Positions 34,028 to 44,496 are shown, numbered from the stretch's first letter. The stretch: DNA of 64,000 nucleotides from Sphingomonas sp. (GCF_017745215.1 NZ_JAGHZV010000002.1:62001-126000); one strand, 5' to 3'. Numbers and translations are program-made. The notes: a model not told the origin generated them from the sequence alone.

Positions 34028-34073
34028 GAACGACTCCGCTGGTACGCAGTCCGACCATCCTCGTGGGTTCGCT

Positions 34074-34102
34074 ATTGATAGTCAATCGCAATAAGTGCGA
34101 TT
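34074..34102. promoter_or_regulatory. Two overlapping dyads upstream of the DUF6628 gene
   Basis: ATTGATAGTCAAT (34074-34086) is a palindrome with five-base arms. AATCGCAATAAGTGCGATT (34084-34102) has perfect seven-base arms around ATAAG. They share three bases and lie 47-75 bases before the DUF6628 start, in the most AT-rich stretch of the neighbourhood. The first resembles Fur-type iron boxes loosely; the binding protein is not identifiable from sequence alone. Confidence 0.45.
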
Positions 34103-34135
34103 CGGGATTTCGAGGACCTCGCCGCCCACAAACAA

Positions 34136-34219
34136 CCGTCATCCCGGCGAAAGCCGGGACCCAGGGCCGCGAGCGATGTCCTCTATAACCGTGGGTCCCC
34201 GGCTTTCGCCGGGATGACG
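34136..34219. repeat. Dispersed extragenic palindrome, copy F
   Basis: Arms beginning CCGTCATCCCGGCGAAAGCC and ending CTTTCGCCGGGATGACG; the loop contains GCGAGCGATGTCCT. It lies between the end of folC and the promoter of the DUF6628 gene, both on the minus strand. Confidence 0.93.
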
Positions 34220-34244
34220 ATCGTAGCGTTGGGGAGAGGGGAGC

Positions 34245-35576
34245 TCAGCCCGGTAGTTCGTCGTTCGCCTGGAGGACTTCGCCGGCGAGATAGAGCGAGC
34301 CCAGGATCAGCACGATCGGCGGGCGGCCGTCGCCGGCGACGCGATTACCGATGTCGAGCAGTGCCGATTCGACATCGACCTCCGTTCCCGTGACCGGCAC
34401 GCCCAGGGCCGAGGCGCGCGCGGCGAGATCGGCGGGCGCGTGGTGCTCGTGATCGGGAATCGGCACTGTGGTGACCGAAGCCAGCTGCCCGGCGAGCGGC
34501 GCCAGCAGCCCCTCCGGGTCCTTGTTCGCGAGCATCCCCAGCACGAGGTGACAGTCGCGACCGTCGCGGATTTCCGCCAAGGCGCGCGCCACCGCTTCCC
34601 CGGCAGCGGCATTATGGCCGCCGTCGAGCCAGAGCTCGACGTCGCCGGGCAGATAGGCGGTGAGCGGCCCCGGTGAGAGCCGCTGCATCCGCGCGGGCCA
34701 ACGCGCGCCGAGCGCGGCGGCAGTGAACGCTTCGTTCGCCAGGCGGATCACCGGGTTGAAGCGCAGCATCGCGATGGCCAGCGCGAGGTTCGCCGGCTGG
34801 TGCGGCCCGGCGAGCGCGGGCAGCGGCGTGGTGATCGTGCCGCGCGCATCGGTGTAGCGGAGCTGGCCGTCGCGGACGAGCCAGCGCCAGGCGCTGCCTT
34901 CGGCCATCAGCGGCGCGCCGGCCTGGGCAGCCGCTTCGGCGACGCGCGCGGCGACGCTCTCGGGGTAGCGCATCGTCATCAGATAGACGCCGCGCTTGGC
35001 GATGCCGGCCTTCTCGGCGGCGATCGCTTCGATCGTATCGCCGAGGAACGCCTGGTGGTCGATGCCAAGCTGGGCGATGCCGGTCGCCACGGGACTGGGA
35101 ATGACGTTGGTCGCGTCGAGCCGCCCGCCCAGGCCGACCTCGACGATGCAGGCATGCGCCGGCGTCCGCGCGAAGGCGAGGAAGGCCGCGGCGGTGGTGA
35201 CTTCGAAGAAGCTGGCCCCGATGTCGCCACCCGCGTCGAGCACTTCCTCGAGCAGCGGCGCGAGCTGGGCGTCCTCGATCAGCTTGCCGGCGAGGCGGAT
35301 GCGCTCGTTGAAGCGCACGAGGTGCGGGCTCGAATAGACATGGACCTGCATCCCCGCGCTCTCGATCGCGGCGCGCAGGAAGGCGCAGGTGGAACCCTTG
35401 CCGTTGGTGCCCGCGACATGGAGCACCGGCGGCAGGCTCAGGTGCGGGTTGCCGATCCGCTCGAGCAGCCGCGTGATCCGCTCGAGCCCGAGGATGTCCG
35501 CGCCCGGGCCGAGCGCGGCGAGCCGGTCGAGCTGGCGCTGGACCGCGGGATCGGCGGAGCGGGCGAAATCGGCCAT
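34245..35576 (-). CDS. folC: Bifunctional folylpolyglutamate synthase / dihydrofolate synthase
   Basis: FolC adds glutamate to dihydropteroate and to folates, using ATP. The 443-residue protein has the P-loop GTNGKGSTCAFLRA (about residues 52-65), SSPHLVRFNERIR, the omega-loop and FEVTTAAAFLAFA, EVGLGGRLDATN and the C-terminal glutamate-ligase domain with LDGGHNAAAGEAV. It ends the ten-gene minus-strand run and lies 22 bases after accD, a pairing common in Proteobacteria. Confidence 0.94.
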   Translation of the reverse strand: MADFARSADPAVQRQLDRLAALGPGADILGLERITRLLERIGNPHLSLPPVLHVAGTNGKGSTCAFLRAAIESAGMQVHVYSSPHLVRFNERIRLAGKLIEDAQLAPLLEEVLDAGGDIGASFFEVTTAAAFLAFARTPAHACIVEVGLGGRLDATNVIPSPVATGIAQLGIDHQAFLGDTIEAIAAEKAGIAKRGVYLMTMRYPESVAARVAEAAAQAGAPLMAEGSAWRWLVRDGQLRYTDARGTITTPLPALAGPHQPANLALAIAMLRFNPVIRLANEAFTAAALGARWPARMQRLSPGPLTAYLPGDVELWLDGGHNAAAGEAVARALAEIRDGRDCHLVLGMLANKDPEGLLAPLAGQLASVTTVPIPDHEHHAPADLAARASALGVPVTGTEVDVESALLDIGNRVAGDGRPPIVLILGSLYLAGEVLQANDELPG

Positions 35577-35598
35577 CGGTGGAGCAAGGGCGCGCCGG

Positions 35599-36459
35599 TC
35601 AGGCGGCTTTCTTGCCTTCGCAGAGCAGCCCGATCAGCTGGCCGAGCGTCTCGCGCAGCGCCTTGCGGTGCGTGATCATGTCGACGAGGCCATGCTCGCG
35701 ATAATATTCGCTGGTCTGGAAATCGTCGGGCAGCTTCTCGCGGATCGTGTTCTCGATCACGCGGCGGCCGGTGAAGGCCAGCGTCGCGCGCGGCTCGGCG
35801 ATCTGGACGTCGCCCAGCATCGCATAGGCCGCCATCACGCCGCCCGAGGTGGGGTCGGTGAGCACGACGATATAGGGCAGGCCGGCATCGTGGAGCATCT
35901 CGATCGCCACGGTGGTGCGCGGCATCTGCATCAGGCTCAGCACGCCCTCCTGCATCCGCGCGCCGCCCGAAGCCGTGAAGACGATGTAGGGCGCCCGCGC
36001 GCCGATCGCCGCCTCGACGCCGGCGATGAATGCCTCGCCCACCGCCTGGCCCATCGATCCGCCCATGAAGGCGAAGTCCTGCACGCCGATCACGGCCCTG
36101 CGGCCAAGGATCGTGCCCGAGGCGTTGAGGAACGCGTCCTGCTGTCCGGTCTCGGTGCGCGCGGCCTTGATCCGCGCGGCATAGGGCTTGGAATCGCGGA
36201 ACTTGAGCGGATCCTCGGTCACCTTGGGGTTGGGGAGGATCGTATAGGTACCGTCGTCGAACAGCGCGTCGAACCGCGCCTTGGCGCCGATCCGCTCGTG
36301 GAAGTCGCAATGCGGGCAGACGCTCTGGTTCTCGAGCAGTTCCTTGGTGAACACCATCTGCCCGCAGCCCTTGCACTTGTGCCAGAGATTGTCGGGCGAC
36401 TCGGTCGGCTTGGTGGTGACGAACGAGAGCGCGTTGCGGACGCGGCTGAGCCAGGTCAT
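35599..36459 (-). CDS. accD: Acetyl-CoA carboxylase carboxyltransferase beta subunit
   Basis: AccD with AccA transfers carboxyl from biotin to acetyl-CoA, making malonyl-CoA. The 286-residue protein has the N-terminal zinc finger Cys29, Cys32, Cys48, Cys51 and the crotonase-like core with [18 protein letters not shown] (about residues 155-172) and [16 protein letters not shown]. Its ATG overlaps the trpA stop by four bases, so accD translation is probably coupled to trpA. Confidence 0.96.
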   Translation of the reverse strand: MTWLSRVRNALSFVTTKPTESPDNLWHKCKGCGQMVFTKELLENQSVCPHCDFHERIGAKARFDALFDDGTYTILPNPKVTEDPLKFRDSKPYAARIKAARTETGQQDAFLNASGTILGRRAVIGVQDFAFMGGSMGQAVGEAFIAGVEAAIGARAPYIVFTASGGARMQEGVLSLMQMPRTTVAIEMLHDAGLPYIVVLTDPTSGGVMAAYAMLGDVQIAEPRATLAFTGRRVIENTIREKLPDDFQTSEYYREHGLVDMITHRKALRETLGQLIGLLCEGKKAA

Positions 36460-37247
36460 ACGACTTCCTTGCGTGCGGCGGCGATGGCCGACTTGAGCGA
36501 TGCGATATAGGCGCGGACCGGCGCCGCCGCATCCCCGCCGTGCTTGCCGACCAGGTCGACGATCGCCGAGCCGACCACCACGCCGTCGGCGACGCGCGCG
36601 ACCGCGGCGGCCTGCTCGGGCGTGCGGATGCCGAAGCCGACCGCGACGGGCAGGTCGGTCGCGGTCTTGAGCCGCGCGACGGCGTCCTCGATCGAGCCCT
36701 GCGCGGCTTGCTGGAGGCCGGTGATCCCGGCGACCGAGACGTAATAGAGGAACCCCGACGCGCCCTCGAGCACCGCGGGCAGCCGCGCCGCGTCGGTGGT
36801 GGGGGTGGCGAGGCGGATCACGGCGATGCCGTGGCTGCCGAAGGGGATGAGCTCGTCGGCTTCCTCGGGCGGAATGTCGACGATGATCGCGCCGTCGACG
36901 CCGGCTTCCGCCGCCGCCCGGGCGAAGGCTTCGGGCGTGGGGCGCGTCATCGTGTTGGCATAGCCCATCAGCACGAGCGGCACTTGCGGGTGGCGCGCGC
37001 GAAAGCCGGCGGCAATCGCGAGCACATCCCTCGTGCGCGTGCCCGCGGCGAGGCTGCGCAGGTTGGCGGCCTGGATCGCCGGGCCGTCGGCCATCGGATC
37101 GGTGAAGGGCATGCCGAGCTCGATCACATCGGCGCCACCCTCGACCAGCGCGTCGAGCACCGAGGCGGTGTCGCCGTCGCCCGCGGTGACGAAGGCGACC
37201 AATGCCGCCCGATCGGCGGGGAAGCCCTTGGCGAGGCGGTCGCTCAT
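36456..37247 (-). CDS. trpA: Tryptophan synthase alpha chain
   Basis: TrpA cleaves indole-3-glycerol phosphate to indole and glyceraldehyde 3-phosphate, channelling indole to TrpB. The 263-residue barrel has the catalytic Glu43 in [11 protein letters not shown] and Asp54 in MADGP, and the phosphate-binding [25 protein letters not shown] region. Start ATG 37247 overlaps the stop of the small membrane-protein gene upstream by four bases. trpB is not directly adjacent: two small genes intervene. Confidence 0.95.
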   Translation of the reverse strand: MSDRLAKGFPADRAALVAFVTAGDGDTASVLDALVEGGADVIELGMPFTDPMADGPAIQAANLRSLAAGTRTRDVLAIAAGFRARHPQVPLVLMGYANTMTRPTPEAFARAAAEAGVDGAIIVDIPPEEADELIPFGSHGIAVIRLATPTTDAARLPAVLEGASGFLYYVSVAGITGLQQAAQGSIEDAVARLKTATDLPVAVGFGIRTPEQAAAVARVADGVVVGSAIVDLVGKHGGDAAAPVRAYIASLKSAIAAARKEVV

Positions 37248-37504
37248 CCGCGCCTCCGCTGGATCATGTCGGTAACCGTGATCACCACCGCGAAGGCGAG
37301 GGGGACGATCAGGCCGGCGAGCGAGAAGTCGCTCCAGTTGAGCAGCAGGCCGAGCACGAACGCCAGCGCGAGCGAGCCAAGGAACAGCCCGACGACGCGC
37401 TGCCACCCGCTGCCCAGCGGTCGCTTGGGCTTCTTCGGCGCCGGACGGCGAAAGGGGACGACCCGCGGGTCGTCGAAGCCGTTGCCGTTGGGGCGGCGGC
37501 TCAT
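37244..37504 (-). CDS. Small hypothetical membrane protein between trpB and trpA (second)
   Basis: An 86-residue protein with a basic Pro/Arg-rich N-terminus ([16 protein letters not shown]) and two hydrophobic helices, about residues 36-53 ([18 protein letters not shown]) and 59-77 ([19 protein letters not shown]). Both termini would face the cytoplasm by the positive-inside rule. I recognise no family. It overlaps trpA and the preceding small gene by four bases each, which argues strongly that it is translated as part of the operon. Confidence 0.72.
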   Translation of the reverse strand: MSRRPNGNGFDDPRVVPFRRPAPKKPKRPLGSGWQRVVGLFLGSLALAFVLGLLLNWSDFSLAGLIVPLAFAVVITVTDMIQRRRG

Positions 37505-37898
37505 GCGGTCCTCCGATATTCGGTGAGGCCGATGGCGATGGCGAACGACATGACGGCGCTCTGCACCACGACTCTTCCCCAGTCGCTCGGCGCGATCGGG
37601 AAGACCAGCCAGAACAGCAGATGCAGGCCAATCATCATCGGGAACATGACCGCCGCCCGCTTGAGCGCATCCCAGGGGCGAATCAGCATCTCGATATTGC
37701 CGCCTGCGTTGCGGATCTTCCGGACGCTCGCCCGGTTGCGCAGGCAGAGGACGGCGAACGGAACGACGGCGAACGTCAGCATGAAGGCCCACATCGTCGC
37801 CGTCTCGCCCAGTTCGAGCGACTGGAAGGCAGCCGCCAGACCGATGGCGAGAATCGCGGCGGGGATCAGCGCCCCCCAGAACCACCACCAGTCGCGCT

Positions 37899-37902
<4 letters not shown>
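37501..37902 (-). CDS. Small hypothetical membrane protein between trpB and trpA (first)
   Basis: A 133-residue membrane protein with about four helices: residues 7-25 ([19 protein letters not shown]), 36-53, 85-102 ([18 protein letters not shown]) and 110-126. A cytoplasmic loop between helices two and three contains [27 protein letters not shown]. No family recognised. It starts on ATG 37902 overlapping the trpB stop by four bases and overlaps the next small gene by four bases. Its base composition looks slightly less GC-rich than the flanking trp genes. Confidence 0.72.
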
Positions 37903-39127
<1,225 letters not shown>

Positions 39128-39131
<4 letters not shown>

Positions 39132-39769
39132 GAGAGAGCGACCGCTTTAAGGAATGCGGCGATCTTGTCCACATCCTTGACGCCCGGCGCGCTTTCGACG
39201 CCCGAGGAGACGTCGACCATCCGCGCGCCGGTGACCTGGATCGCGGGCGCGACATTCTCGGGCGTGAGCCCGCCGGCGAGCGCCCAGTCGCACGGGTGGC
39301 GATAGCCGCGCAGCATCTCCCAGTCGAAGCGCAGCCCCATGCCGCCGGGGAGCAGCGCGCCGTCGGGGGTCTTGGCGTCGTAGAGGATGCGGTCGACCGG
39401 GATGGCGGCGTAGCGCGCGCCTTCGTCGAGGTCCGAGGCGCGGCGCACCGGCACCGCGGCCCAGATGCTGTTCCCCGGCCGGGCATTGAGCTCGGCGATG
39501 CGGGTGAACTCGGTGCCGTGGAGCTGGAGATGGCGCAGCCCCGCGGCTTCCCTGGCAGCTTCGACCAGCGCGTTGTCGGGATCGACGAACACGCCGACCT
39601 TGCCGACATGATCGGGCACGCGCGCCGCCAGCGCCCGCGCGCGATCGAAGGAAAGATGCCGCGGCGAGGGCGGGAAGAAGACGAAGCCGACATGGCTCGC
39701 GCCGCCCTTCAGCGCCGCGTCGAGCGCTTCGGGCGTGGTGATGCCGCAGATCTTGGCCGAGACTCGCAT
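39128..39769 (-). CDS. trpF: Phosphoribosylanthranilate isomerase
   Basis: TrpF isomerises phosphoribosylanthranilate in tryptophan synthesis. The 213-residue barrel starts with [11 protein letters not shown] (catalytic Cys8), has [17 protein letters not shown] (about residues 28-44), LQLHGTE, and the phosphate-binding [14 protein letters not shown] and [15 protein letters not shown] near the C-terminus. It overlaps trpB by four bases and follows the GNAT gene by 19 bases. Confidence 0.95.
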
Positions 39770-39788
39770 GGTGAGCGCCCCTTAGGCG

Positions 39789-40298
39789 CTAGACCAGCGG
39801 CTTGGCCAGCACCGCCATGAACAGCGGCGGATCGAGCTCGATCGGGAAGTCGCGCTGCTCGCCGGTGCGGGCATAGCCGCGGCGCTCGTACCAGGCGAGC
39901 AGCTCGCTGCGGCGGTCGATCACGGTCATCTCGATTTCCGCGCAGCCGAGGATGTCGCGCGCGGTCGTCTCGGCGGCGTCGACCAGCTGGCGGCCAAGCC
40001 CATTGGCCTGGAGCGTCGGCTCGATGCAGAGCAGCCCGAGATAGGCGAGTCCGTCGCCCTTGGCCTGGACATGGACGCAACCAATCACCGCCCCGCCGTA
40101 GAGCGCGACGAGCAGGCGCGACTGCGGATCGGCGACGATGCCCTGGAGCGTCGCCAGGTCGGTGCGCTCGCCTTCGATGATCAGGTCGGCCTCGTGCGTC
40201 CAGCCGAGCCGCGCGCTCTCGCCGCGATAGGCGCGCTCGATCACGGGATGGAGCGCGGGCAGGTCTGCGGGTGTGGCGGGGCGGATGGCAAGGGTCAT
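39789..40298 (-). CDS. GNAT family N-acetyltransferase
   Basis: A 169-residue acetyl-CoA-dependent acyltransferase of unknown substrate. The N-terminus MTLAIRPATPADLPALHPVIERA and the acetyl-CoA loop region YLGLLCIEPTLQANGLGRQL (about residues 84-103, with the Q/R-x-x-G-x-G/A-like QANGLG) mark the family, and the late motif LLAWYERRGYARTGEQRDF is present. It sits between pyrF and trpF with gaps of 11 and 19 bases, so it is transcribed with them, though a link to either pathway is not evident. Confidence 0.87.
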   Translation of the reverse strand: MTLAIRPATPADLPALHPVIERAYRGESARLGWTHEADLIIEGERTDLATLQGIVADPQSRLLVALYGGAVIGCVHVQAKGDGLAYLGLLCIEPTLQANGLGRQLVDAAETTARDILGCAEIEMTVIDRRSELLAWYERRGYARTGEQRDFPIELDPPLFMAVLAKPLV

Positions 40299-40309
40299 GC
40301 CGAAGGGCC

Positions 40310-40984
40310 TTACAGCGTCGCTTCGATCTCGCGCGCGGCCATGTCGGGGTCCTGCGCCTGGGTGATCGGGCGGCCGACGACGAGGATCGAGGCGCCGGCG
40401 TCGAGCGCCGCGCGCGGGGTGACGACGCGCTTCTGGTCGCCGATATGGCCGTCGGCGGGACGGACGCCGGGGACGACGAAGAAGCCTTCCTTCCACACCG
40501 AATGCGCCGCCTTCACTTCCTCGCCCGAGCAGACGATGCCGTCGACGCCCGCCGACTTGGCAAGCTCGGCCAGACGCATCACCTGTTCGTGCGGATCGGG
40601 CTCGAGGCCGATCGAAACCATGTCGTCGCCGTCGAGGCTGGTGAGCATCGTCACTGCCACGACCTTGGTGCCCATCGGCGCGGCGGCCTTGGCGTCCTCG
40701 AGCATCGCGCGCCCGCCGGCGGCGTGGACGGTGATGATCGCCGGCTCGAGCGGGCGCAGCGCCTGCACCGCCTTGGCGACGGTGTTGGGGATGTCGTGAA
40801 ACTTGAGGTCGAGGAAGATCGGCAGGCCGATGTCGGCCATCTCGTGAACGCCGTGGCGGCCGTTGGCCATGAAGAATTCGAGGCCCAGCTTGATCCCGCC
40901 GACATGGGCGCGGACCCGGGTGGCGATGGCCTTGGCGCGCTCGATGTCGGGCGTGTCGAGCGCGACGAAGATCCGCGAGCTCAT
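40310..40984 (-). CDS. pyrF: Orotidine-5'-phosphate decarboxylase
   Basis: PyrF makes UMP from OMP, the last step of de novo pyrimidine synthesis. The 224-residue barrel shows FVALDTP, the catalytic segment LDLKFHDIPNT with Asp59, Lys61 and Asp64, and the C-terminal phosphate site VVTPRAALDAGASILVVGRPIT. It overlaps lapA by four bases upstream. Adjacent lapA-pyrF-trpF-trpB order is common in alphaproteobacteria. Confidence 0.96.
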   Translation of the reverse strand: MSSRIFVALDTPDIERAKAIATRVRAHVGGIKLGLEFFMANGRHGVHEMADIGLPIFLDLKFHDIPNTVAKAVQALRPLEPAIITVHAAGGRAMLEDAKAAAPMGTKVVAVTMLTSLDGDDMVSIGLEPDPHEQVMRLAELAKSAGVDGIVCSGEEVKAAHSVWKEGFFVVPGVRPADGHIGDQKRVVTPRAALDAGASILVVGRPITQAQDPDMAAREIEATL

Positions 40985-41325
40985 GCGCCCTCCGCCAGCA
41001 GCGGCGGAGCGGGCGAGGGGCGGTAGGGCTCGATCGGCGCGGCGTCGGGCGAGGGCTCGGGCACCGGCGAGACGGCGCGCAGGTCGGCGAGCGCGCGTTC
41101 GAGCCCCGAGAAACGCTCGCGCGTCCGCCAGCGCAGCGCGTGATAGGCGAGCAGCATCGGCACGAAGCCGGCGAGGAACACGAGGATCAGCAGGAAGGGC
41201 AGGCTGAAGTCGGCGACGAGCCCGCCCCACAGCCGGATGGCGACACGCTGGTCGCCATTGTAAATGACGAATGCCGCGACGAGACCGCCCAGCAGCAGCC
41301 AGAACAGCACCTTCAGGAAACGCAT
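40981..41325 (-). CDS. lapA: LapA domain protein (lipopolysaccharide assembly, DUF1049)
   Basis: A 114-residue inner-membrane protein with two helices (about residues 4-21, FLKVLFWLLLGGLVAAFV, and 42-62, LPFLLILVFLAGFVPMLLAY) and a cytoplasmic tail rich in Pro and Ala. The NGDQRVAIRLWG stretch between helices and the LRWRTRERFSGLERALADL coiled segment match LapA, which in Escherichia coli acts with LapB on LPS synthesis control. The tail is longer than usual. It leads the pyrF-trp run. Confidence 0.82.
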   Translation of the reverse strand: MRFLKVLFWLLLGGLVAAFVIYNGDQRVAIRLWGGLVADFSLPFLLILVFLAGFVPMLLAYHALRWRTRERFSGLERALADLRAVSPVPEPSPDAAPIEPYRPSPAPPLLAEGA

Positions 41326-41355
41326 GGGGGGATCGCTCGCGGTCGCATGGACGGG

Positions 41356-41384
41356 GTTGTAGGGCGATGTGGGGCGAAGCTCAA
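41356..41384 (-). promoter_or_regulatory. Possible promoter of the lapA-pyrF-trp-accD-folC run
   Basis: On the minus strand TTGAGC (41379-41384) and TACAAC (41356-41361) are separated by exactly 17 bases, about 30 bases before the lapA ATG. The hexamers are reasonable matches to the housekeeping sigma consensus in a GC-rich background, and this is the only large gap upstream of the ten-gene run. Confidence 0.4.
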
Positions 41385-41400
41385 TCCGGCTATCCCTAAA

Positions 41401-41483
41401 CGGTCATCCCGGCGAACGCCGGGACCCAGGGTTGCAACAGGAATCCCTCGTGGCCCTGGGTTCCGGCTTTCGCCCGGGTGACG
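41401..41483. repeat. Dispersed extragenic palindrome, copy G
   Basis: Arms beginning CGGTCATCCCGGCGAACGCC and ending GGCTTTCGCCCGGGTGACG, with several substitutions. The loop reads GCAACAGGAATCCCTCGTGG, the reverse orientation of the loop in copies E, F and I. It lies between the end of the patatin gene and the lapA promoter, both minus strand. Confidence 0.9.
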
Positions 41484-41503
41484 ATTCACGTGAGCAGGGC
41501 CGG

Positions 41504-43792
41504 TCACCCGATCTCCGCTCGCAGCTCTGCGAACAGTCCCGGGATCGCCGTCAGCCGCGCCTCTTCCTCGTCGAGGATTGCCCGGAACGCCGCGCGCTTC
41601 AGCTCGGCCACCCGCGCCGGCGGGAAACCCTCCTCCAGCGTCGACAACACGATATCGATCACCCGCTCCGCGCCGTGCAGGCGTCCCCAGAGATAGTCGT
41701 TCTCGCGATAGGCGCGGCTGAAGAAGGCGCCGAAATTGTTGAACTGGATCCCCTTCAGCGTCCGTTCGGGTCCGCCCGCGCGGATCGAGGCGGCGTCGTC
41801 GGGGGCGATGCGATCGACGCGGATCGGGTCAAACTCGTCGACGCCCTCGCCCTGGAGGATCGGCAAGGTGGCGATGTCGAAGAACGGGAAGCCCAGATGC
41901 GCGAGCAGCATCGGGCGGCGATGCTCCTTGGACAAGGTGCTGAATCCCTCGGAGAGCCGCGTGTCGGTGCGCGCGTCGAGCGCCTTCAGCGCCATGCGCT
42001 GGGCCAGTTCGTCGAGCAGCGGGCCGGCATCGTCGGTCATCGCGCGAACGCGGGCGCGCAGGTCCTGGAACGGGCCGGTGCGCTTGCATTCGAGATAGGC
42101 GGCGAGCGATTCGTACACTGCCTCGCGCATCGCCATCAGCCCGCCCGCGCCGCTCTCCTGCTCGAGCTCGCTCAGCCGCCGTGCGATCATCCTGAGGCGG
42201 CGGATGCGGAACCCCAGGTCGTGCGCGCGGAGGAACTCGAGCGTCGCCGGGCTCGCGCCGTTCGACTGAGTCGCGCCGAACTCGTCGCAGCCGCGCGCAT
42301 GCACCGTCTTCTCGACCGTCGCGCGGATCTGGCGCAGCCGCTCGGGGCTGTAATGGTCGCCGATCGTGTAGAGCAGCGCGCTGATCCGGTCGATCGCGCC
42401 GCCGACCTTGAGCAGGCCATAGGCGGTGTGGCCATAGCCCGCCTTGGCCGCGGCGGCGACCTGCGCGCGGCGGCGCCAGGCGGAGAGGCGCTTCGGCGTC
42501 GGATAGTCGAGGAACAGCGTGTAGCCGAACAGCGATTCGACCTGCGTCTCCACATCGGCGCGGATCTCGGCGATGATGCCCAGCATCCGCTCGATCCGGT
42601 CCGAGCGCTTGGCGATCGCGTCGAGATTGTCGCGGATCGGCTGCTGGCGCGGCAGCTCGGAGAGCGCGCCGATGATGGTCTGGAAGAAGCCCGGCTTCTC
42701 GTTCTGCGGCCCGTAGAAGTCGAAGCGGTGGTTGGGCACCGGATCGATGAACACGAAGCGCCGGTCGACCTGGCGGCGCGCCGGGCGTTCCCTGAGCGCG
42801 TCGATCGCCGGGCCGAAGGGGGCATTGGCGAGCACCGAGCCGTCGATCAGCACCGCCTTGTCGGCGCGGTTGTCCGCCCATTGCTGGGGGAGGACATGCT
42901 CGAGGAAGGCATCGCGCCCCGGCCAGTGCATCTTGCGCTCGGTGACCGCCTCGTCGAACTCGGCGAGCGTCGCGGGCGGGAACGCGCCGGGAAAGCTCGA
43001 GGTCGAGCGCGCGGCGAAGGCGAGCTCGACCGGGTGGCCGAGCGGCCCCGTGCCGTTCTCGTTGAACGCGAAGACCAGGCGATGCTCCTGCTCGACGACT
43101 TGCGGCGGTGTGTTGAGCCGCAGCGTCTCGGGATGGCCGCGGAAATCGGTGACGGTGACGAACAGGTCGAGCGGCTGGCCCTCGGGCAGCAGCCGCGGGC
43201 CGGCAGGCGCCGCTGCCATCGCCTCGAGCGCGTCGAGCAGCGTGTGGGTGAGCTGCTTGCCCCCGAACGGCGGCTCGAACCAGCGCGAGCGGACGAACTT
43301 CTCGAGCTTGCGGCGCACCTCGTCGCGCGCTGCTGCCTCCACCGTCTCCTCGATCGTCTTGCTGCGCTGCGCGACCATCCAGGCGATCGGCGTCGCCCAG
43401 ATCTTGGCAAAGCGGTGCGACGGCGCCTGGCTGGGGGCAAGCAGCGCCTCGACATCGGCATGGTCGAGCCAGAGCCTGGTCAGCGGATCGAGCGACTGGC
43501 CGGTGGCGATCGCCTGGGCGAGGAACACCGCGTTGATCCCGCCCGCGCTCGCGCCCGCGAGGATGTCGACGAGCACGCGCAGCCGCACGCCGGTCTTCTC
43601 CTCGATCTCGTCGAGCAGCGCGCGATAGACGCCTTCGCTGCCGCTCGGCACCGCCATATGCTCGCGGAAGGCGCGGCTCGCGCAGGCCAGCCGCCAGATC
43701 TCCTTGGTGATGCCGTGCATGTAGACGGCGAGGCTGATCCCCCCATAGCAGACCAGCGCGAGCCGCAGCTCCTTCTCCCTAATGGGCGGCAT
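41504..43792 (-). CDS. Large patatin-like phospholipase (DUF3376 type)
   Basis: A 762-residue patatin-like protein, much longer than a bare patatin domain of about 250. The Ser-Asp dyad is intact: oxyanion glycines in CYGGISLAVY (about residues 15-24), nucleophile Ser82 in GASAGG, and Asp317 in IDGSVLANAP. The C-terminal 400 residues match the extended DUF3376-like form, with KPGFFQTIIGALSELPRQQP and many helices. Such enzymes hydrolyse acyl esters of lipids; substrate and location are not known. GAGGAAG directly precedes the ATG, which is eight bases after the endonuclease/phosphatase gene, so they are likely cotranscribed. Confidence 0.85.
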   Translation of the reverse strand: MPPIREKELRLALVCYGGISLAVYMHGITKEIWRLACASRAFREHMAVPSGSEGVYRALLDEIEEKTGVRLRVLVDILAGASAGGINAVFLAQAIATGQSLDPLTRLWLDHADVEALLAPSQAPSHRFAKIWATPIAWMVAQRSKTIEETVEAAARDEVRRKLEKFVRSRWFEPPFGGKQLTHTLLDALEAMAAAPAGPRLLPEGQPLDLFVTVTDFRGHPETLRLNTPPQVVEQEHRLVFAFNENGTGPLGHPVELAFAARSTSSFPGAFPPATLAEFDEAVTERKMHWPGRDAFLEHVLPQQWADNRADKAVLIDGSVLANAPFGPAIDALRERPARRQVDRRFVFIDPVPNHRFDFYGPQNEKPGFFQTIIGALSELPRQQPIRDNLDAIAKRSDRIERMLGIIAEIRADVETQVESLFGYTLFLDYPTPKRLSAWRRRAQVAAAAKAGYGHTAYGLLKVGGAIDRISALLYTIGDHYSPERLRQIRATVEKTVHARGCDEFGATQSNGASPATLEFLRAHDLGFRIRRLRMIARRLSELEQESGAGGLMAMREAVYESLAAYLECKRTGPFQDLRARVRAMTDDAGPLLDELAQRMALKALDARTDTRLSEGFSTLSKEHRRPMLLAHLGFPFFDIATLPILQGEGVDEFDPIRVDRIAPDDAASIRAGGPERTLKGIQFNNFGAFFSRAYRENDYLWGRLHGAERVIDIVLSTLEEGFPPARVAELKRAAFRAILDEEEARLTAIPGLFAELRAEIG

Positions 43793-43800
43793 TCTTCCTC

Positions 43801-44496
43801 TCAGGCACGTTCTATCTTGGCCCAGACGGGCAAGTGATCCGATGCCGTACGCGAGGCGGGCGACTCATGCACGCCGCAATCTGCGATGCGCAGGTCGCGG
43901 CTCGCCATGATCCGGTCGAGCCGTGCCACCGGCCGGCGGGCATGGAAGCTGCGGCCGGTGGCGGCGAAGACGAAGTGATTGCCGAAATCCCTGAGGCAGC
44001 CCGACTGGTTGCTCCAGTCGTTGAGGTCGCCCATCAGCACGGTCGGGTGCTGGCGCGTGCTCGCGTGGAGGTGCGCGATGATCGCATGCGCCTGGCGCCG
44101 CCGCCACAACCCCGAGAGATCGAGGTGCATGCCGACGACGCGGAGCGTCTGCCCACCGATGCGAAGATCCGCCATCACCGCGCCGCGCGGCTCGAGCGCG
44201 GGCAGGTGGATCGCCTCGCAGTCGAGGATCTGCGCGTCCTTGCGCACGAGCAGCGCATTGCCGTGCCAGCCCATGCTCGCCGCCCGCAGCGCGACGGGGA
44301 CGGGCTTCCACGGACTGTGCTCGGCGAGGAGGTGCTGGGTCAGCACCGCGCTGCGCGCGCCGAAGCGCCGGTCGGCCTCCTGCAGCGCGATCACGTCGGC
44401 GCCGATCTCGTTCAGCACCTGGAGCGTGCGCTCGGGGCTGCGGCGCCGGTCGGTGCCGATCGACTTGCGCATGTTGTAGCTGGCGACCTTGATCAT
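43801..44496 (-). CDS. Endonuclease/exonuclease/phosphatase family protein
   Basis: A 231-residue metal-dependent phosphodiesterase-fold protein. Family motifs are visible in order: VASYNMRKSIGTD (residues 4-16), the metal ligand Glu in VIALQEADRRFG (about 35-46), HGNALLV, GMHLDLSG, LMGDLNDWS (about 155-163) and the terminal ASDHLPVWAKI. Substrate could be DNA, phosphoinositide or sphingolipid; with sphingolipids in this group a sphingomyelinase-like role is conceivable but unsupported. It lies eight bases before the patatin-like lipase gene. Confidence 0.85.
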   Translation of the reverse strand: MIKVASYNMRKSIGTDRRRSPERTLQVLNEIGADVIALQEADRRFGARSAVLTQHLLAEHSPWKPVPVALRAASMGWHGNALLVRKDAQILDCEAIHLPALEPRGAVMADLRIGGQTLRVVGMHLDLSGLWRRRQAHAIIAHLHASTRQHPTVLMGDLNDWSNQSGCLRDFGNHFVFAATGRSFHARRPVARLDRIMASRDLRIADCGVHESPASRTASDHLPVWAKIERA

